Shown here: piece by piece, positions 10,098-22,555 of the stretch
How positions within the stretch are numbered: position 1 is the first letter of the stretch
Layout: each line of letters begins with the position of its first letter
Source of the DNA: Ostrinia nubilalis
Taxonomy: Eukaryota > Arthropoda > Insecta > Lepidoptera > Crambidae
NCBI RefSeq assembly: GCF_963855985.1
Contig: NC_087106.1
Span: 1,657,001 to 1,721,000 of the forward strand
Reading direction: 5' to 3'
DNA: 64,000 bases
The notes under the pieces: generated by a model
Database searches by the model: none
What the model was told of the DNA's origin: nothing
Seen by the model: only the letters and a program-made list of their open reading frames with translations
Program-made: the position numbers and the translations under genes

Positions 10098-10734
10098 CAG
10101 CGTGATCTTAGAGTGATTAAACATCTGGCTCCGTAATTTATTCAATGAGAAAAATAGGAGAAAGCTAAAGCAAAGTAAACAAAAGCTTTCTAGTTGTAAA
10201 TTAAAAAACACATCATTTTGTGTTGTTCAAAAAACGGTTTCGAGATGGTGACTTTTTCTCTTCAGATTTTTTTTTCTGTATTTTCCAGTAAAACTAGCTT
10301 TCACTCTGTTCATCATTTTCCATTAGGTAAGTGAGATGTAAAAGCTTTTTCGTTGTGGTGAAAAAATGCTTTAGAAATTACTTTATTAATTATCTAACAA
10401 AAGCCTCACATCTCTCGTATGTATGTATTGTTGATTCCTTCTTTGTTATATTGTGAAACTTAGGATACAATGGGAATATTGAACGTCAACTGCATGTGAC
10501 AACATTGCTACCTAAAATGGCGCCTTGAGTCTAGACGCTCCAATAGGATGGTGTTGTAGGGTAGGATATGACTTGGCATTGTTGGAATATGACTTGGCTC
10601 CGACACAAAATTTCATATCCGCGTAGCATTTAAGATACATCGTAACAAGTCATGAATTTAGTGATGATTCATTTTACTTTCCTGGCTATTTTAGCGGCTA
10701 TTTTATTTTAATACTTATTCTAGTTCACTGGCAT
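10098..10734. other. No recognised feature
   Basis: AT-rich DNA. I see no coding region or clear repeat. Confidence 0.5.
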
Positions 10735-10953
10735 GGGGCACACTGAAAACTAGGGTCCGTGACCTTCCTCACCGTAGGCCACGGCATATGCTGAGTGAGG
10801 TCCCATTGCGATGGGCATCGCTGTTGCGACAGGGTGGCACTGCTCAATTCACTTTTTAGTTCCTTGTAATATTTATGTGCTATTTCTGTCTTTTTTCCGT
10901 ACCTTCTTTGTCCTTAACTAAGTGATGTTCATCGTAATAAATGTTTCTTTCTT
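10735..10953 (+). mobile_element. LINE-like 3' end, family C copy 1
   Basis: This matches 30731-30930 over most of its length: shared CCACGGCATATGCT, GGTCCCATTGCGATG and GACAGGGTGGCACTGCTCA blocks, and a shared AATAAATGTTTCTTTCTT-like end. The common terminus after an AATAAA-like signal suggests the 3' untranslated end of one retroelement family. The clade was not assigned. Confidence 0.65.
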
Positions 10954-11639
10954 CCAATAAAGTCCTAGTATCACTGCGATCGATATCGATTTATTGTGAT
11001 CGCCATTATTTTCCTTACAATTCGCCTCCGAGTCCTGCATCTATTAGATAGTGCAGTATCTTTTAGGACCTTCAATTCAGACCTTTAATGGGCTACTATA
11101 CAAAAGGGCACAGATTCGACCCCGCACAGTGGCTCACAGTGCAAACATAAATGCATATTGTTGCAGTGTTTCAGTTACCTGTAGGCCTAGGATTCGCACC
11201 GCGATAAGCTTTTATCGCGCCATTTTATCGATTTTACGCGATAAGATTTTATCACGGCGCGCAGCCTAGCCCGGCTGGAATCTTTGGTTATCTGGTTAAT
11301 TTGTGACTGCATATCTTGTTAGCTTTTTCCATTAGCAAAACAAGCATTTAATCAGCTTAAAACATCGGCATCATTTTTGTCAAGTGACACTGTCATCGTC
11401 TAAACAGCGTCTCAAAAATAAAACTGCGAAATAGATATGCCACGGCGAGAAATAAAGTGCTGTGCTGTAACCAAACTGTCAGTTGGGACGGGACGGGAAT
11501 AAAAATTGTCCAAGGTGGCAACATATTATTGCCTTGGGAGAGGCACTTTGCTAGAACACGGTAAAAGCACGCGCCGTCTTTAATGGCGGTAAAACTGTTT
11601 TAAATTCTTCAGACACTAGCGTAACGTAATTTAACAGTC
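10954..11639. other. Mostly featureless, with small GCGATAAAA palindromes
   Basis: Near 11199-11257 two adjacent imperfect palindromes built on GCGATAAAA/TTTTATCGC occur. No gene is visible. Confidence 0.5.
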
Positions 11640-11803
11640 ACGCCCGTATTCACAAACATTACTATGAGGTCTCCCAGGGCGCGTAGACGCACAGAGTGAC
11701 ACACGAACCAATCACAAAGCTCTATTCAACGCTGTGCTGCTTTCGTGTGTTCATTCGATTCGATTGCCGTTTTTAAGCAAGCATCGTTTGTGAATACGGG
11801 CGT
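11640..11803 (+). mobile_element. MITE family A, copy 3
   Basis: Full copy with both terminal repeats, about 15 bp longer than copy 1 because of extra sequence in the right half. Confidence 0.85.
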
Positions 11804-11822
11804 AAATACCAACGTATTTACA

Positions 11823-12014
11823 AGTAGGGGAGACAGAGGTGAGTCGTAACAGTGGAGAGTTGTGACTTATTAACTACTCGCAAGCTTGTTACAGTGCGCG
11901 TTTTTTAATTCAAGTCTCGAGCTAACAAATAAAGAGCTCGCTGATAGTTAAGTTTCCAAAAATCTACAATGTCACTATTATCTTATGTTACAACTCTCCT
12001 CGGTCTCCTTTACT
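11823..12014. mobile_element. Imperfect inverted-repeat element D
   Basis: The left end AGTAGGGGAGACAGAGG pairs imperfectly with the right end (reverse complement AGTAAAGGAGACCGAGG). The similarity continues into GTCGTAACA/GTTGTAACA. No coding capacity and no clear target duplication. It lies 19 bp from MITE A copy 3. Confidence 0.55.
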
Positions 12015-12096
12015 GGAAAAAAGCCGATTTTATAGTACATCGAGCCTCTTCAAGGTGAGTGAATAGGTACTTAAGCGCAGGTATGTACCATCCTAG

Positions 12097-12298
12097 CAGA
12101 GTAAATACAAATGAGTAGGTCATCTTCATAGAAACGCACCGAGCGCGGTTTGTATGTGAGCGCGCCAATACGTATGCGGCGCGCACGCACACACTGACAA
12201 AATTTAGCGTGGATTAGCGGGGTGTTGCGCCGAATTTTGTCAGTGTGTGCGCTCGGTGCGTTTCTATGAAGATGACCTACTCATTTGTATTTACTCTG
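12097..12298 (+). mobile_element. Foldback MITE family E, copy 1
   Basis: Terminal repeats of about 50 bp (starting CAGAGTAAATACAAATG, ending CATTTGTATTTACTCTG) enclose a short loop. It is flanked by the 7-bp direct repeat ATCCTAG on both sides, a clean target duplication. The CAGAG termini and 7-8 bp duplication suggest a hAT-like origin. A half copy with an inverted loop lies at 33114. Confidence 0.85.
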
Positions 12299-13004
12299 AT
12301 CCTAGACTGCATCTTACTTAACGTCAGTTGTGGTTGCACAGTATACCTGCTTTGTTAAAAAAACTGATTTTTTTCCCCATAAATGTGAAAAAATCGCTTT
12401 ACATTTTGTGTAATGCTTTGAAAGTTTTCAGTTCGAATTACTGATGACTAGTTTTTTATTTCACTTGATATTTTAATAGATGACGTTTTATATTTTTCAA
12501 TATATTGATTCAGCAATAAAACGAACGCTCTTTAGACCGCTTTATGTTTTAAAATGTTTGCAATGCTTTTTATATTAAGTTGAGTATACCGATCCATTAT
12601 AAAACACAAAGTTTAGTGTACATTCAATGATCTTCTAAAAGCGTTTTCATGTAGGATTTTCAGTCACAAACTTACTTTTATTTTCAATTTTGGTCAAAAT
12701 AGAAAACAACATACGTGTTAGTGCGTGCAATGTGAAGTTTAATTTATTAAAGGATTCGTAGCAGCCCTTTTCGATTATTTAAGTGCAGAATCCAAGAGCA
12801 AAATGGATCCCATCCAGCGAAGAGAAGTTGCTTTTACCCACAGATCCCCTATGATCTGAGCTTATACCTGTACTTAATCATTAAAAAAGTTCTAGAGTAG
12901 ACATTTATTGGTAGAAAAGATACATAGATTTTCGACTGTCAGTCCTCTTCTAAAAAAGTTTTTGAAAAAAATCCAGATTTCAAAAATTCTTACTTAAAGA
13001 TTAA
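12299..13004. other. AT-rich DNA without a recognised feature
   Basis: No coding region, hairpin or repeat recognised. Confidence 0.5.
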
Positions 13005-13090
13005 GGCAGAGTTGCACCACCTAACTTTGATAACCGGTGTTTTTTGTATGGAGTTTGACAGATTTTTGACGTTTTTGGTGCAACCCAGCC
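13005..13090. mobile_element. MITE family F, copy 1 (internally deleted)
   Basis: GGCAGAGTTGCACCACC at the left and GGTGCAACCCAGCC at the right form terminal repeats, flanked by TAA on both sides. TWA duplications fit PIF/Harbinger-type mobilisation. Other copies lie at 26227, 41438, 48835, 54999 and 57369. Confidence 0.75.
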
Positions 13091-13112
13091 TAAGAGCCAT
13101 ATTAAATGACTC

Positions 13113-13231
13113 ATGCCCGTTTTCACCATCAGTACCTAATTTTTAAGTGACCCCTATGTAAAACAAATTCCTGTTATTTGTTACCATAGGGGTCACTTAA
13201 AAATTAGGGATTGATGGTGAAAACAGGCATC
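13113..13231. mobile_element. Inverted-repeat MITE G
   Basis: ATGCCCGTTTTCACCATC at the left pairs with GATGGTGAAAACAGGCAT at the right. The pairing continues through AATTTTTAAGTGACCCCTA, giving arms near 50 bp around a small loop. Single copy in this window. Confidence 0.75.
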
Positions 13232-14142
13232 AGTTTCACACTAACTCCTGTACTTATTATAGTCCATTTGCATGCATTGATTGCTGACATCGATGCACAA
13301 AGGTGGCTACGGTAATCTGGTCTATTAGAGCCTTAAGACCCTTACCTAGTCCTAAACCAGACTGAGCCAGTATAAGACAAGTCCCATTGACACGTCCCAC
13401 AGAATGGACAAGTTTCCAATATTATTCTTTTAATAAATCTTGAAAATATAAGTAAAACTAATAATAATAATTGTGAAAGAATCATGAAAATATAAAGTTG
13501 CGCTTAACAAATATTCGCGCCATTTTGATCGGTGTAGTCACGACAGTCATTCGGAGTACAAACAGTATATCACCCCTGGTCCAGTGCTGTTGACAGATCC
13601 AATTTGTTTTTATTTTTCAGCCAGGGTCACTGAAGATTCTTTCTTAGTAAAATTGTGTAACCTTTTTTGACAAATCCAAGACCTGACCATATTTAAAAAG
13701 AAAAAGAAGACTTTTACATTATAGTGTCATTCTCGACAATGCTTTAGGGGTGGTAAGCATTGTGATTGAAACTTGAACAGGTGGCCTAACGTCACGGCAC
13801 CGCCTATGTTTAATTTCCACGCGAAAATATGGAGGTAATTTAAATACATAATTAATTTCTCAGCCATTTCTTGATGGATTTCAAAAATAACTTCACCGGC
13901 TTTATAGTTTTGATCTATATTTCCCTTTCAGTGAAATCTAATGTTTTCAACATTACGAAACTTCTCCATTGCTAACCGATATAGCCTAGAATCCAGTCTA
14001 TATCGAGAACATTTAGTCGCTAGATGTTCTTGAGACGCCTGCGGCTTGGCAAACCTAATGTAGGACGCCTTCCGTCGCTACACGACTGATATCTGGGAGG
14101 AAGGATGTACTGTGGCGTGTATATGACACCTTTAATAATATG
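13232..14142. other. No recognised feature
   Basis: AT-rich DNA between MITE G and element H. I see no gene. Confidence 0.5.
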
Positions 14143-15124
14143 ATATCGATACCTTCAGGTTCAATTGTCGTATAAACCAAAACCCTACTTTTCAGGAGAG
14201 CCAAAAAACGATTTTTTTTAATAAAAAATTCGTAACTTTTTTATTTGAGAAGTTATAAAAAAATGTCCAAGAGAAAACATTTTTCAATTTTTGCGATGAA
14301 AAAGTCTAAATATTTAAAAAATGGGCATCTTCAGTAGTTTTAAAGTTAGCTTGGAGTTACGTCGTTGAAAAAGGAACTCGGTGGTTTATACGACCCATTA
14401 TATTTGACCTAAAAATAACTCTTTACGTCGTATTTGAATTTTTTGTAAACACGAGACTGAAATTGATGGCTTAAAGACCATTAGATGTATTTTTTTTGGT
14501 TTATATACCCATTGATAAAGTTATTTATTCAAATGTATTATTAAAACTATGTATGTAAATAATGTATTGTTTACTATTTCCAGGCTTTTGTTGTTTAGAG
14601 AATTTGCACAAAGATATTTAACAGTGTAAAAACTATATTTGGTTGAGGTAGAAATAATAAATTTGCTTGCATACGAAAAATAACATGTTTTTTTACAATT
14701 TTGCAGGAAAATTATGGCAAAACAAACAATATTTCTAATAATTCTAAACAAAACTAATCACCATAAATTGTGAACAAAAAAATACAATTACAGCAAAACA
14801 TTAAGACAGCTTTCCTGGTTCTCTGCTGACGCATATTGATTTCGTTTGGTTATGATAAATTTTGCATGAAGAGAAGAGCCCCAGTATGCTCAGGAGAAGG
14901 ATTTGTAATTTTTTGAGAATTTCTCTAAGGAATTTATATCTTTACAAGAAACCCAAATTTAAATTACAGCTAAAAGTAACCACTACTGGTAACAATTAAA
15001 AGTTGGAGTACTTGTAAAGTAATAAACTATTACAGAGCATCTCAAAAGGGTATAAAATGAGCACACTATGGCTTGAATTCTTTGTTTAAAAGTCTTGAAT
15101 TCATCACATTTAGTCGAGATCAGT

Positions 15125-15422
15125 AGGCTAGATGACAAAATTTCAATTATTTGTCCGTCAAACAGATAATTAGAAAATATGAGACTCATATTTTTTATTT
15201 TCTTTCATAATTTAATAATATCAGTGCTACATCGAGTTGAAATGGCGCGATACGTCACTCATGAGTAGAATTTTTACTCAAAAGTGACGTCACGCGACAT
15301 TTCAACTCAATATAATACAGTAATTCTTCGATTATGGGAAAAATTAAAGTATGAGTCTAAATTTTCTAATTCTCTGTCTGACGGACTAAATAGAGTTTCG
15401 ATTTCATGACCCGGTCATCATT
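15125..15422 (+). mobile_element. Palindromic element I, copy 1
   Basis: About 298 bp, palindromic along nearly its whole length: outer arms around GACAAAATTTCAATTATTTG / TAGTCCGTCAGACAG, with inner arms around GAGTTGAAATG...CATTTCAACTC. A reverse-complement copy lies at 43234-43533. Confidence 0.75.
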
Positions 15423-15892
15423 ACTATTCACGGATGTACTGGATCTGGAAAGCAACCTTATATATCTAGTTATTATCTTTAAAAGTAAAAACAATCAACT
15501 TTCTTTAACTTTATAAATAAGAAAAACTTACTTACTGTGCATACATACATATGTGATGCAATAAATAAATGAATATGAATATGAAACAGATAATTACCAT
15601 ATTGAATACGTGGACTTACGACGTTGAATCTGGACATAAAACGCCATGTCTTTAGGCGTAAAAACCATTTTCAATTACGAGAGAGTTTTACGTCCTGGCT
15701 TAAAAAATGTATGGTTGATACATCTTAGCAAAAATACCAAAAACAAGCGTTCGGTTTTTACACTGTTTATAAGGTATTTATTTATCTTTTACGCTATAGT
15801 TTTTTGGGGCGTATAAACATTTTTTTAGCGAATTTCAATATTTCGAATATACAGCTCGATAGAGAAAAAAATTCTGATTAAAATGGTATATA

Positions 15893-16997
15893 CAGTGTGA
15901 GTCACGTTAAAGTGTACATATTGAAATAGATGAAACTAGACCTACTTTTATCGACAAAAAAGAGGTCAAAAATTTTTTGAGATTTTTTTTAAATTTTTTA
16001 TAGATTTTTTTTTCTTCCAATTACTTATTGTAAAGAAAACGTAATAACTTTTAAACTAAGCGGTATATCCTGATAAAATAAAAACAGTAATAATGCTAAA
16101 TAACAGGCGATACTAAAAAAAAACATAAAATACACAAAAAATGCCAACAAATAATAAAAAAATATACTTTTTGAAAAAAAAACTGCTTTTAAATTCGTGT
16201 TTTTTTGGTTATTTGATAAATTTCTCCAAAAAATGCCCCTATAACAGGTAGTTTTTATTACTTTGTATTATTCTCTATCGTATTACCTTTGTAAAACCAA
16301 AAATAGCATGTCTCTATCCCTATCACAACATTTGCTATGATCGTTTGAACAAAGGCCTGCCACAACATTATTCTCCGCTACAGGTAGAGACAATTTTAAT
16401 TTTAACTTAAATGCTTATTTTACTTCGAAATCTTTTGTTTTTATTTGAAATCTAACTTGTCTTTATCAAAATTACAAATCTAGAGCCATTTTCAGTTTCG
16501 TTGTTAACGAAGCGTTGAATGGCGCGCCCGGAGAGGCTTAGTTCAAACGATCATTGCAAACGTTGTGATAGGGATAGAGACATGCGATTTTTGGTTTTAC
16601 GAAGGTAATACGATAGAGAATAATACAAAGTAATAAAAACCACCAGTTATAGGGGCATTTTTCGGAGAAATTTATCAAATAACCAAAAAAATAGGAATTT
16701 AAAAGCAGATTTTTTTCAAAAAGTATCATTTTTTATTATTTGTTGGCCTTTTTTGTGTATTTTATGTATTTTTTTAGTATCGCCTGTTATTTAGCATGAT
16801 TACTGTTTTTATTTTATCAGGATATACCGCTTAGTTTAAAAGTTATAACGTTTTCTTTACAGTAAGTAATTGGAAGAAAGAAAATTCTATAAAAATTTTT
16901 AAAAAAATCTCAAAAAATTTTTGACCTCTTTTTTGTCGATAAAAATAGATCTAGTTTCATCTATTTTCATATGTACACTTTAACGTGACTCACACTG
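15893..16997. mobile_element. 1.1-kb foldback element J with about 460-bp arms
   Basis: CAGTGTGAGTCACGTTAAAG at the left matches its reverse complement at the right end. The arms stay highly similar for about 460 bases each, around a spacer near 16355-16540. TA on both sides (15891-15892 and 16998-16999) fits a Tc1/mariner-type insertion. There is no coding frame. Transcripts would fold into a very long hairpin. Confidence 0.8.
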
Positions 16998-17077
16998 TAT
17001 AACTCGATTTGGCCAAAATGGTATATACGACAATTGAACCTGAAGGTGTCGATATACTATTTGGGACTTGGCATTCG

Positions 17078-17150
17078 CTGGTTGGGTTTTTATTGAAGGT
17101 CAAGTTTTAGATCCTGGGTACACAGGACTTGCAGTAGTGGGGAAGATAAA
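17078..17150 (+). repeat. Repeat family B, copy 2 (diverged)
   Basis: Shares the GGTTGGGTTTTTATTG...GATCCTGG.TACACAGGA...TTGCAG order with copies at 1021 and 36974, but with more substitutions. It directly follows element H. Confidence 0.55.
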
Positions 17151-17660
17151 ACTATTTTTGATAGTCTTGATATTGATATTATGCGTTTTATTGATTTTGT
17201 AATTTTACCAGAAAGATTTGGATGGGTACAACAGTGCCAGGTATTTTTCAAACTAGCCGACTAAAAATGGGATGTTCAGTGCTTTTCTTGGAAATTTTTA
17301 ACCGACTTCAAAAAAGGAGGAGGTTATGAGAAATTGAGAACCTTTCTTGAATTTCATTAAGCACTTTTCTATTTTTAGTAACCTGAAATATATAAGGTGT
17401 TATTTTTTATACTGACCATACTTTACCAACGCATCTAATAAAATCATACAAATAGAACCCAAGTGTTTTAAAAAAAAAATTCAGGCTAGTTTTTGTTTTT
17501 ACTTTTCCTAACAAAAAAAAGATATTATTTTTACAACCATCCTGTCTTCACTCACTGCCTCTCTCTCTTTCTTTACTCATTTCATTCATACGAGTACGAA
17601 CAATGGCGCGCGAAAAAAAACAAATACGCGCGCGTTCATTCAACGTTCACACACATTATA

Positions 17661-18424
17661 GTCTTTTTCACGTAAGATGATCCGTATGACACTTCAAGGT
17701 TATCCATATTACGCATACTACATATGCAGAATATTTTTGAAAAAAAATTTGTATTTTATTAGGAATATAATTAAAAAAAAATTAACTACTTGTCTTGAAA
17801 TATATAGTAAAATCTGAGTCTATTGATTATATTTAAATTAAATACGATGTAAAAATATTTTTTATTTAATGTACGCAATGTGTGAAACGGAATAGATTTA
17901 GTGCTGGGGTATTTCTTGTTTAATAAAATCGATTATTTCCGCGGTTCATTAATCGATTGCAGTGAATACTTAGTTATTAAAAACATCACAAAAAGCAACT
18001 ATATTTTTCGATTATTGACTTTAATAAACGCATTGAAAATAAATTAATAGTTTTTAATTTAAAGAAACAGAACCAGTACTTTTTTTTGAACACGAACCAT
18101 GAAATTTGAATATTATCAATAAAAAATTGTTACAATAATCATCATCATCATCATCATTTCAGCCACAGGACGTCCACTGCTGAACATAGGCCTCCCCCAA
18201 TGCTTTCCATGTTAATCGATTGGTAGCGGTGTTACAATAATATTTGTAATTAAAAAAAAACATGTTTTTTGTTAAATAACACCTATACAAAATATTTCTC
18301 TAAAAGTAGGTTTCACTACCTCTTCGAAAAAAATCGATAGATAAATCGCTATGGTTTAGTTATGTGACATCTCTAAATCTTTCAAACTCGAAACGTCATA
18401 CGGATCATCTTAGGTGAAAAAGAC
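17661..18424. mobile_element. TA-flanked element inserted in left arm of K
   Basis: Terminal repeats GTCTTTTTCACGTAAGATG (left) and its inverted partner ending GAAAAAGAC (right), about 30 bp, flanked by TA. The right arm of K near 25340-25360 supplies the uninterrupted site. AT-rich interior, no transposase. A Tc1/mariner-type non-autonomous element. It carries the RTE end at 18140. Confidence 0.8.
18140..18231 (-). mobile_element. 92-bp RTE-type 3' end with ATG-repeat tail
   Basis: Same family as 10000-10097. It is bounded by the 10-bp duplication TTACAATAAT (18130-18139 and 18232-18241). A minimal retrotransposed fragment inserted inside the TA-flanked element. Confidence 0.85.
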
Positions 18425-19239
18425 TATAAGGTTAGATTACACTAAACCTACGTTACCAAAAATTATCACTCGTGAGTATGTACGATGTTACGTCATGTTA
18501 ATAGGTACTACGCGCTAGGAGAAACAAAATCTAGCCACATAAGTAGGTAAATAAGTGTATTTTCATTAGTGTAATAGCGGGGATTTTTCCAACGAACCGA
18601 GGCGAATCATCCGCGTTAAACTAGAAATTTAAAAAAGGATAGAAATTGGAATTCAATATCTACGTTTTCGTAATGCCTACGCAATTTATTTAGAGACGTA
18701 ATAAAAAATTGATAGGTACATACCTATTACTACTTCGCTTCGCTTCAGTGGAAATGCACCCTAATATTGAATATGAATAGGTGTTGTAAATATAACTCAC
18801 TGATCAATTTTCCTGGTTTTAATTACTAAATTATGATTTGCCATCACACTTTAGATTCATTGATTTTACTTGTTCACACATTTACCGATTTTGAATGTTG
18901 TTATTTAAAGTTCCTAGGTTATTATTACACTAATCACAATACATTTTGAACGTCAAGCCTTTGTTGTACTTTGTTCACGTAAACACTGTCTTGCACTGTC
19001 TAATCTAGCCACGATCGAATTGAGGTAATGCTTCCGGGCTGCACACTTGCTTGCTGTTCACTAGACACCACGTCGGATGTTGTATTCACAATTCGCGCAC
19101 TAACTTTTTTACGGAAAAAGTCCATTTCGCGTAAACAAGCACTCATCTGTCCAAATCACACTGTAGGTATGTACCTAGGTAGACTTCCGCAATATCCATC
19201 GATAGAACACGGTCGCGGTCGTGGCCCTCTGGCAACAAC

Positions 19240-20682
19240 TAGGGCTTGAATACCGGAATTCCGGAATTTCGTAACTCCGGAATTTCGGATACATTTTTTC
19301 CGATATTTCAATTCCGGAACTGAAGCCAATATCGTATTCCGATATTGAAATTTTTCATAAATTATTTTAGGTTTTCAAAACGTTTAAGTATCAAAATAGG
19401 TTCCTAGATAAGGAAGTCCTTGAGATATGTATTCGCAACTTTATTAGTAATAATATTAAAGAGGCAATAGGGCGAAACCAAAGCTCCAAAATGTTCGATA
19501 GAGACAACTCTAATGGGCGAAGCCAGCTGTCTTCAGCTCTCTTGAGCGGATGATAGAGTAAAACCTGTTAATAGCTCAGCCACAGGACAGTTCCAACAGC
19601 TAAGCTAACTCGACACTATACCGAAGATTAGCCGGACATCAGCCCTTACGTGATTAGGATGGCTCTCAAACAGCTAAAGAACAACAAGGCACCGGGTGAT
19701 GACGGAATAACCTCGGAGCTTCTGAACGCGGCAGGTGATAAGCCGATACTGAAAGTCCTTCATAGACTGTAACTCCGTCTTACTCTAGGGAATAATGCCA
19801 GAGGCACGGAACAAATGCTTGGTGGTGTTTTTCTTTAAGAAAGGGGTAAAAGCCTTATTAAGGAGAAAGGATAATCACAGACCCATCTGGGTTCTGACTC
19901 TGAGTCATGTCTACAAGCTGTTTTTGAGAGCCATCACGAATAGTCTCGCGCGTAGGTTCGATGACTTATAGTCTCTCGAGGAAGCCAGTTATCGAAACGT
20001 TTACACTACCATATACCGCATCTATACGCTACGGCAGGTTATACAGAAGACCGAAGAGTCTAACTTGCCTAGTTGTTCTTAGACTATGAGAAGGTCTTTG
20101 AGCCTGGCTGAACACGAGGGCGATTCCTCTGCGATTCCTCTGCAGTGAGCTGTGAGGCAGGGAGATGTAATAATACGTCGAATTCAACTCGGCGGGGCAG
20201 CATTCGGGAAACTACATAACATCTTTTCGACCAAAACACTTCAGTGCCTAAAGACGAAAGTCTACAATCAGTGTGTGTTACCAGTAATGATGGTACACGG
20301 TTCGGAAACGTGGCCTCTTACTATAAGGCCTTATAATAAGCTCAAAGTTGCACACCATGGTATGGAGAGTGCTATGCTCGGTGTTTCTTTTCGAGATCGA
20401 ACCAGAAATGAGGAGATTCGTAAACGAACTGAAGTTGCCTGACATATTATTATAGCAATCGGATTACCAAGCTAAAGTGGCAATGAGCAGGGCACATAGT
20501 ACGTAGAACAGACGGCCGATGGGGCAAAGTTCTAAAGTGGAGGCCACATACGTGTACGTGTTTGTCGGGAAGCGCTTTCTTTTTTTAACCAACTCCGGAA
20601 CTAGAACCGGAATTCCGGAGTTGAGTGCCCAATATCGGAAATCAGTTCCGGAGTTGAAAACTATCCGATATTGCAAGCCCTA
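19240..20682. mobile_element. hAT-type element inserted in left arm of K
   Basis: Begins TAGGGCTTGAATA and ends TATTGCAAGCCCTA. It is flanked by the 8-bp duplication GCAACAAC (19232-19239 and 20683-20690). The right arm of K carries the same site with a single GCAACAAC, an internal empty-site control. Eight-base duplications and (C/T)AGGG termini are hallmarks of hAT elements. Subterminal regions contain many CCGGAA motifs. There is no hAT transposase; the interior is decayed RTE LINE sequence (see 19637-20545). Confidence 0.85.
19637..20545 (+). pseudogene. Decayed RTE-type LINE reverse transcriptase
   Basis: Fragments recognisable across several frames: LKQLKNNKAPGDDGITSELL (RT lead-in), then NHRPIWVLTLSHVYKLF, and from 20152 IQLGGAAFGKLHNIFSTKT and LPVMMVHGSETWPLT, which match the C-terminal half of RTE-type polyproteins. 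Stops and frameshifts break it throughout, and the catalytic F/YxDD block is not seen. It lies wholly within the hAT-type element. It was either captured before that element moved or inserted later without a visible boundary. Confidence 0.75.
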
Positions 20683-20991
20683 GCAACAACTCCTTGATAA
20701 GGCATTCCGTAAGTATTTTTACGCAAAAGCCGCCGTCTGCGGCGCTCGCATCTGGGTACCGCCAGTACTGTGCCGGTGATTGAAATTGAAATCCAGAACT
20801 TCGTCCTCGAAGCGCACGGGATCTCGTCAAGTCAGGATACGGCAAGGTGTGAAGGTTTCACCTGCGTTTTGTTATTTATCAAGCGCGGCATTGTAATAAC
20901 TCGCACATACACTGCAATACGTTAGGGGACATTAGACGGACTGGGACGATTGTTTATGTTGTAAGTTGTTGCGCTCCCGCATGCCGAAATG

Positions 20992-21053
20992 TCGAAACAT
21001 TCTTTGTCGTTTTACTCGAAAACTAGCCTGAGTAAATCGACAAAGAATGTTTC
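20992..21053. repeat. Small hairpin in the loop of K
   Basis: CGAAACATTCTTTGTCG and its inverted partner CGACAAAGAATGTTTCG bracket about 28 bases, inside the 239-base loop of foldback K. Confidence 0.6.
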
Positions 21054-22555
21054 GAAAAAAAATAAAAAATAAATCATCCTTTGAGCGCGGTGAGTATTCG
21101 TTTACGCACTATCGTAGTAGCCGGCCGAGGGCAACGACCGCTGCCACGTGCCGCGCCGCGTGAGTCGGCCATATTGATATCGCTGCCAGTCGCTCCGCGC
21201 CCACAGCCCGCGCCGAGCCGCCGATCGGCATGCGGGAGCACAACAACATAAACAAAACAAACCCCAGTCCGTCCAATGTGCCCAAACGTATTGCAGTGTA
21301 TGTGCGAGTTATTACAATGCCGCGCTTAATTAATAACAAAACGCATGTGAAATTATGTTTCGGGCACACTAACTGGCCGACGAGAAACATTGACGAGTCG
21401 AAAACCTTCACACCTTGCTTGTTTGGAGCCGCGCAGCGCTTCAGGGAGCGTAGCCGTATCCTGACTTGACGAGATCCCGTGCGCTTCGAGGACGAAGTTC
21501 TGGATTACAATTTCAATCACCGGCACGGTGCTGGCGGTACCCAGATGCGAGCTCCGCAGACGGCGGCTTTTGCGTAAAAATACGGAATGCCTTATCAAGG
21601 AGTTGTTGCCAGAGGGCCACGACCGCGACCGAGTTCTATCGATGGATATTGCGGAAGTCATACCTACAGTGTGATTTGGACAGATGAGTGCTTGTTTACG
21701 CGAAAGGGACTTTTTCCGTAAAAAAGTTAGTGCGCGAATTGTGAATACAACATCCGACGTGGTGTCTAGTGAACAGCAAGCAAGTGTGCAGCCCGGAAGC
21801 ATTACCTCAATTTGATCGTGGCTAGAGACAGTGCAAGACAGTGTTTACGTGAACATTCAACAAAGGCTTGACGTTCAAAATGTATTGTGATTAGTGTAAT
21901 AATAACCTAGGAACTTTAAATAACAACATTCAAAATAGGTAAATGTGTGAATAAGTAAAATCAATGAATCTAAAGTGTGATGGCAAATCATAATTTAGGA
22001 ATTAAAACCAGGAAAATTGATCAGTGAGTTTTATTTACAACACCTATTCATATTCAATATTAGGGTGCATTTCCACTGAAGCGAAGCGAAGTAGTAATAG
22101 GTATGTACGTATCATTTTTTTATTACGTCTCTAAATAAATTGCGTAGGCATTACGAAACCGTAGATATTGAATTCCAATTTCTATCCTTTTTTAAATTTC
22201 TAGTTTAACGCGGATGATTCGCCTCGGTTCGTTGGAAAAGTCCCCCGCTATTACACTAATGAAAATACACTTATTTACCTACTTAAGGCTTGGTATTTCT
22301 GCTAAAGTAGGTATTTCGCGCTGTCAAAATCTGCGCGCGCAATACTTCGCCGAAGACAGCGCGCCAAAGAGCTCTCGCGGCTACACAGTATAGAAATACG
22401 CAGTTTAGAAATACGCAGTTGGTTAGGTTAGGTTGACTTCCTTCCGTTCAAGCGTCACACTCACAGCACTTTCTAATACAAATCATATCCAAGTGATACA
22501 AATTAAAACAACTTTCAAAATTTTTGGGAATATATTTTAGAATCGAATAAATATA

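Larger units (their letters stand above)
14143..17055. mobile_element. Composite inverted-repeat element H (about 2.9 kb)
   Basis: The sequence ATATCGATACCTTCAGGTTC with its continuation to about 14178 recurs as an inverted copy ending CGATAT at 17055. This defines terminal repeats of about 30 bp. There is no transposase frame between them. The interior holds palindromic element I (15125-15422) and foldback J (15893-16997), which look like later insertions. The superfamily is unknown. Confidence 0.6.

Noticed and set aside
21353..21802. 149-codon minus-strand frame in the right arm of foldback K
   Set aside because: The matching frame in the left arm is broken by a small insertion, and I could not place either in a family. 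A short plus-strand piece reading VIWTDECLFTRKG recalls DDE transposases, but it is too short and ends in a stop, so no call was made.
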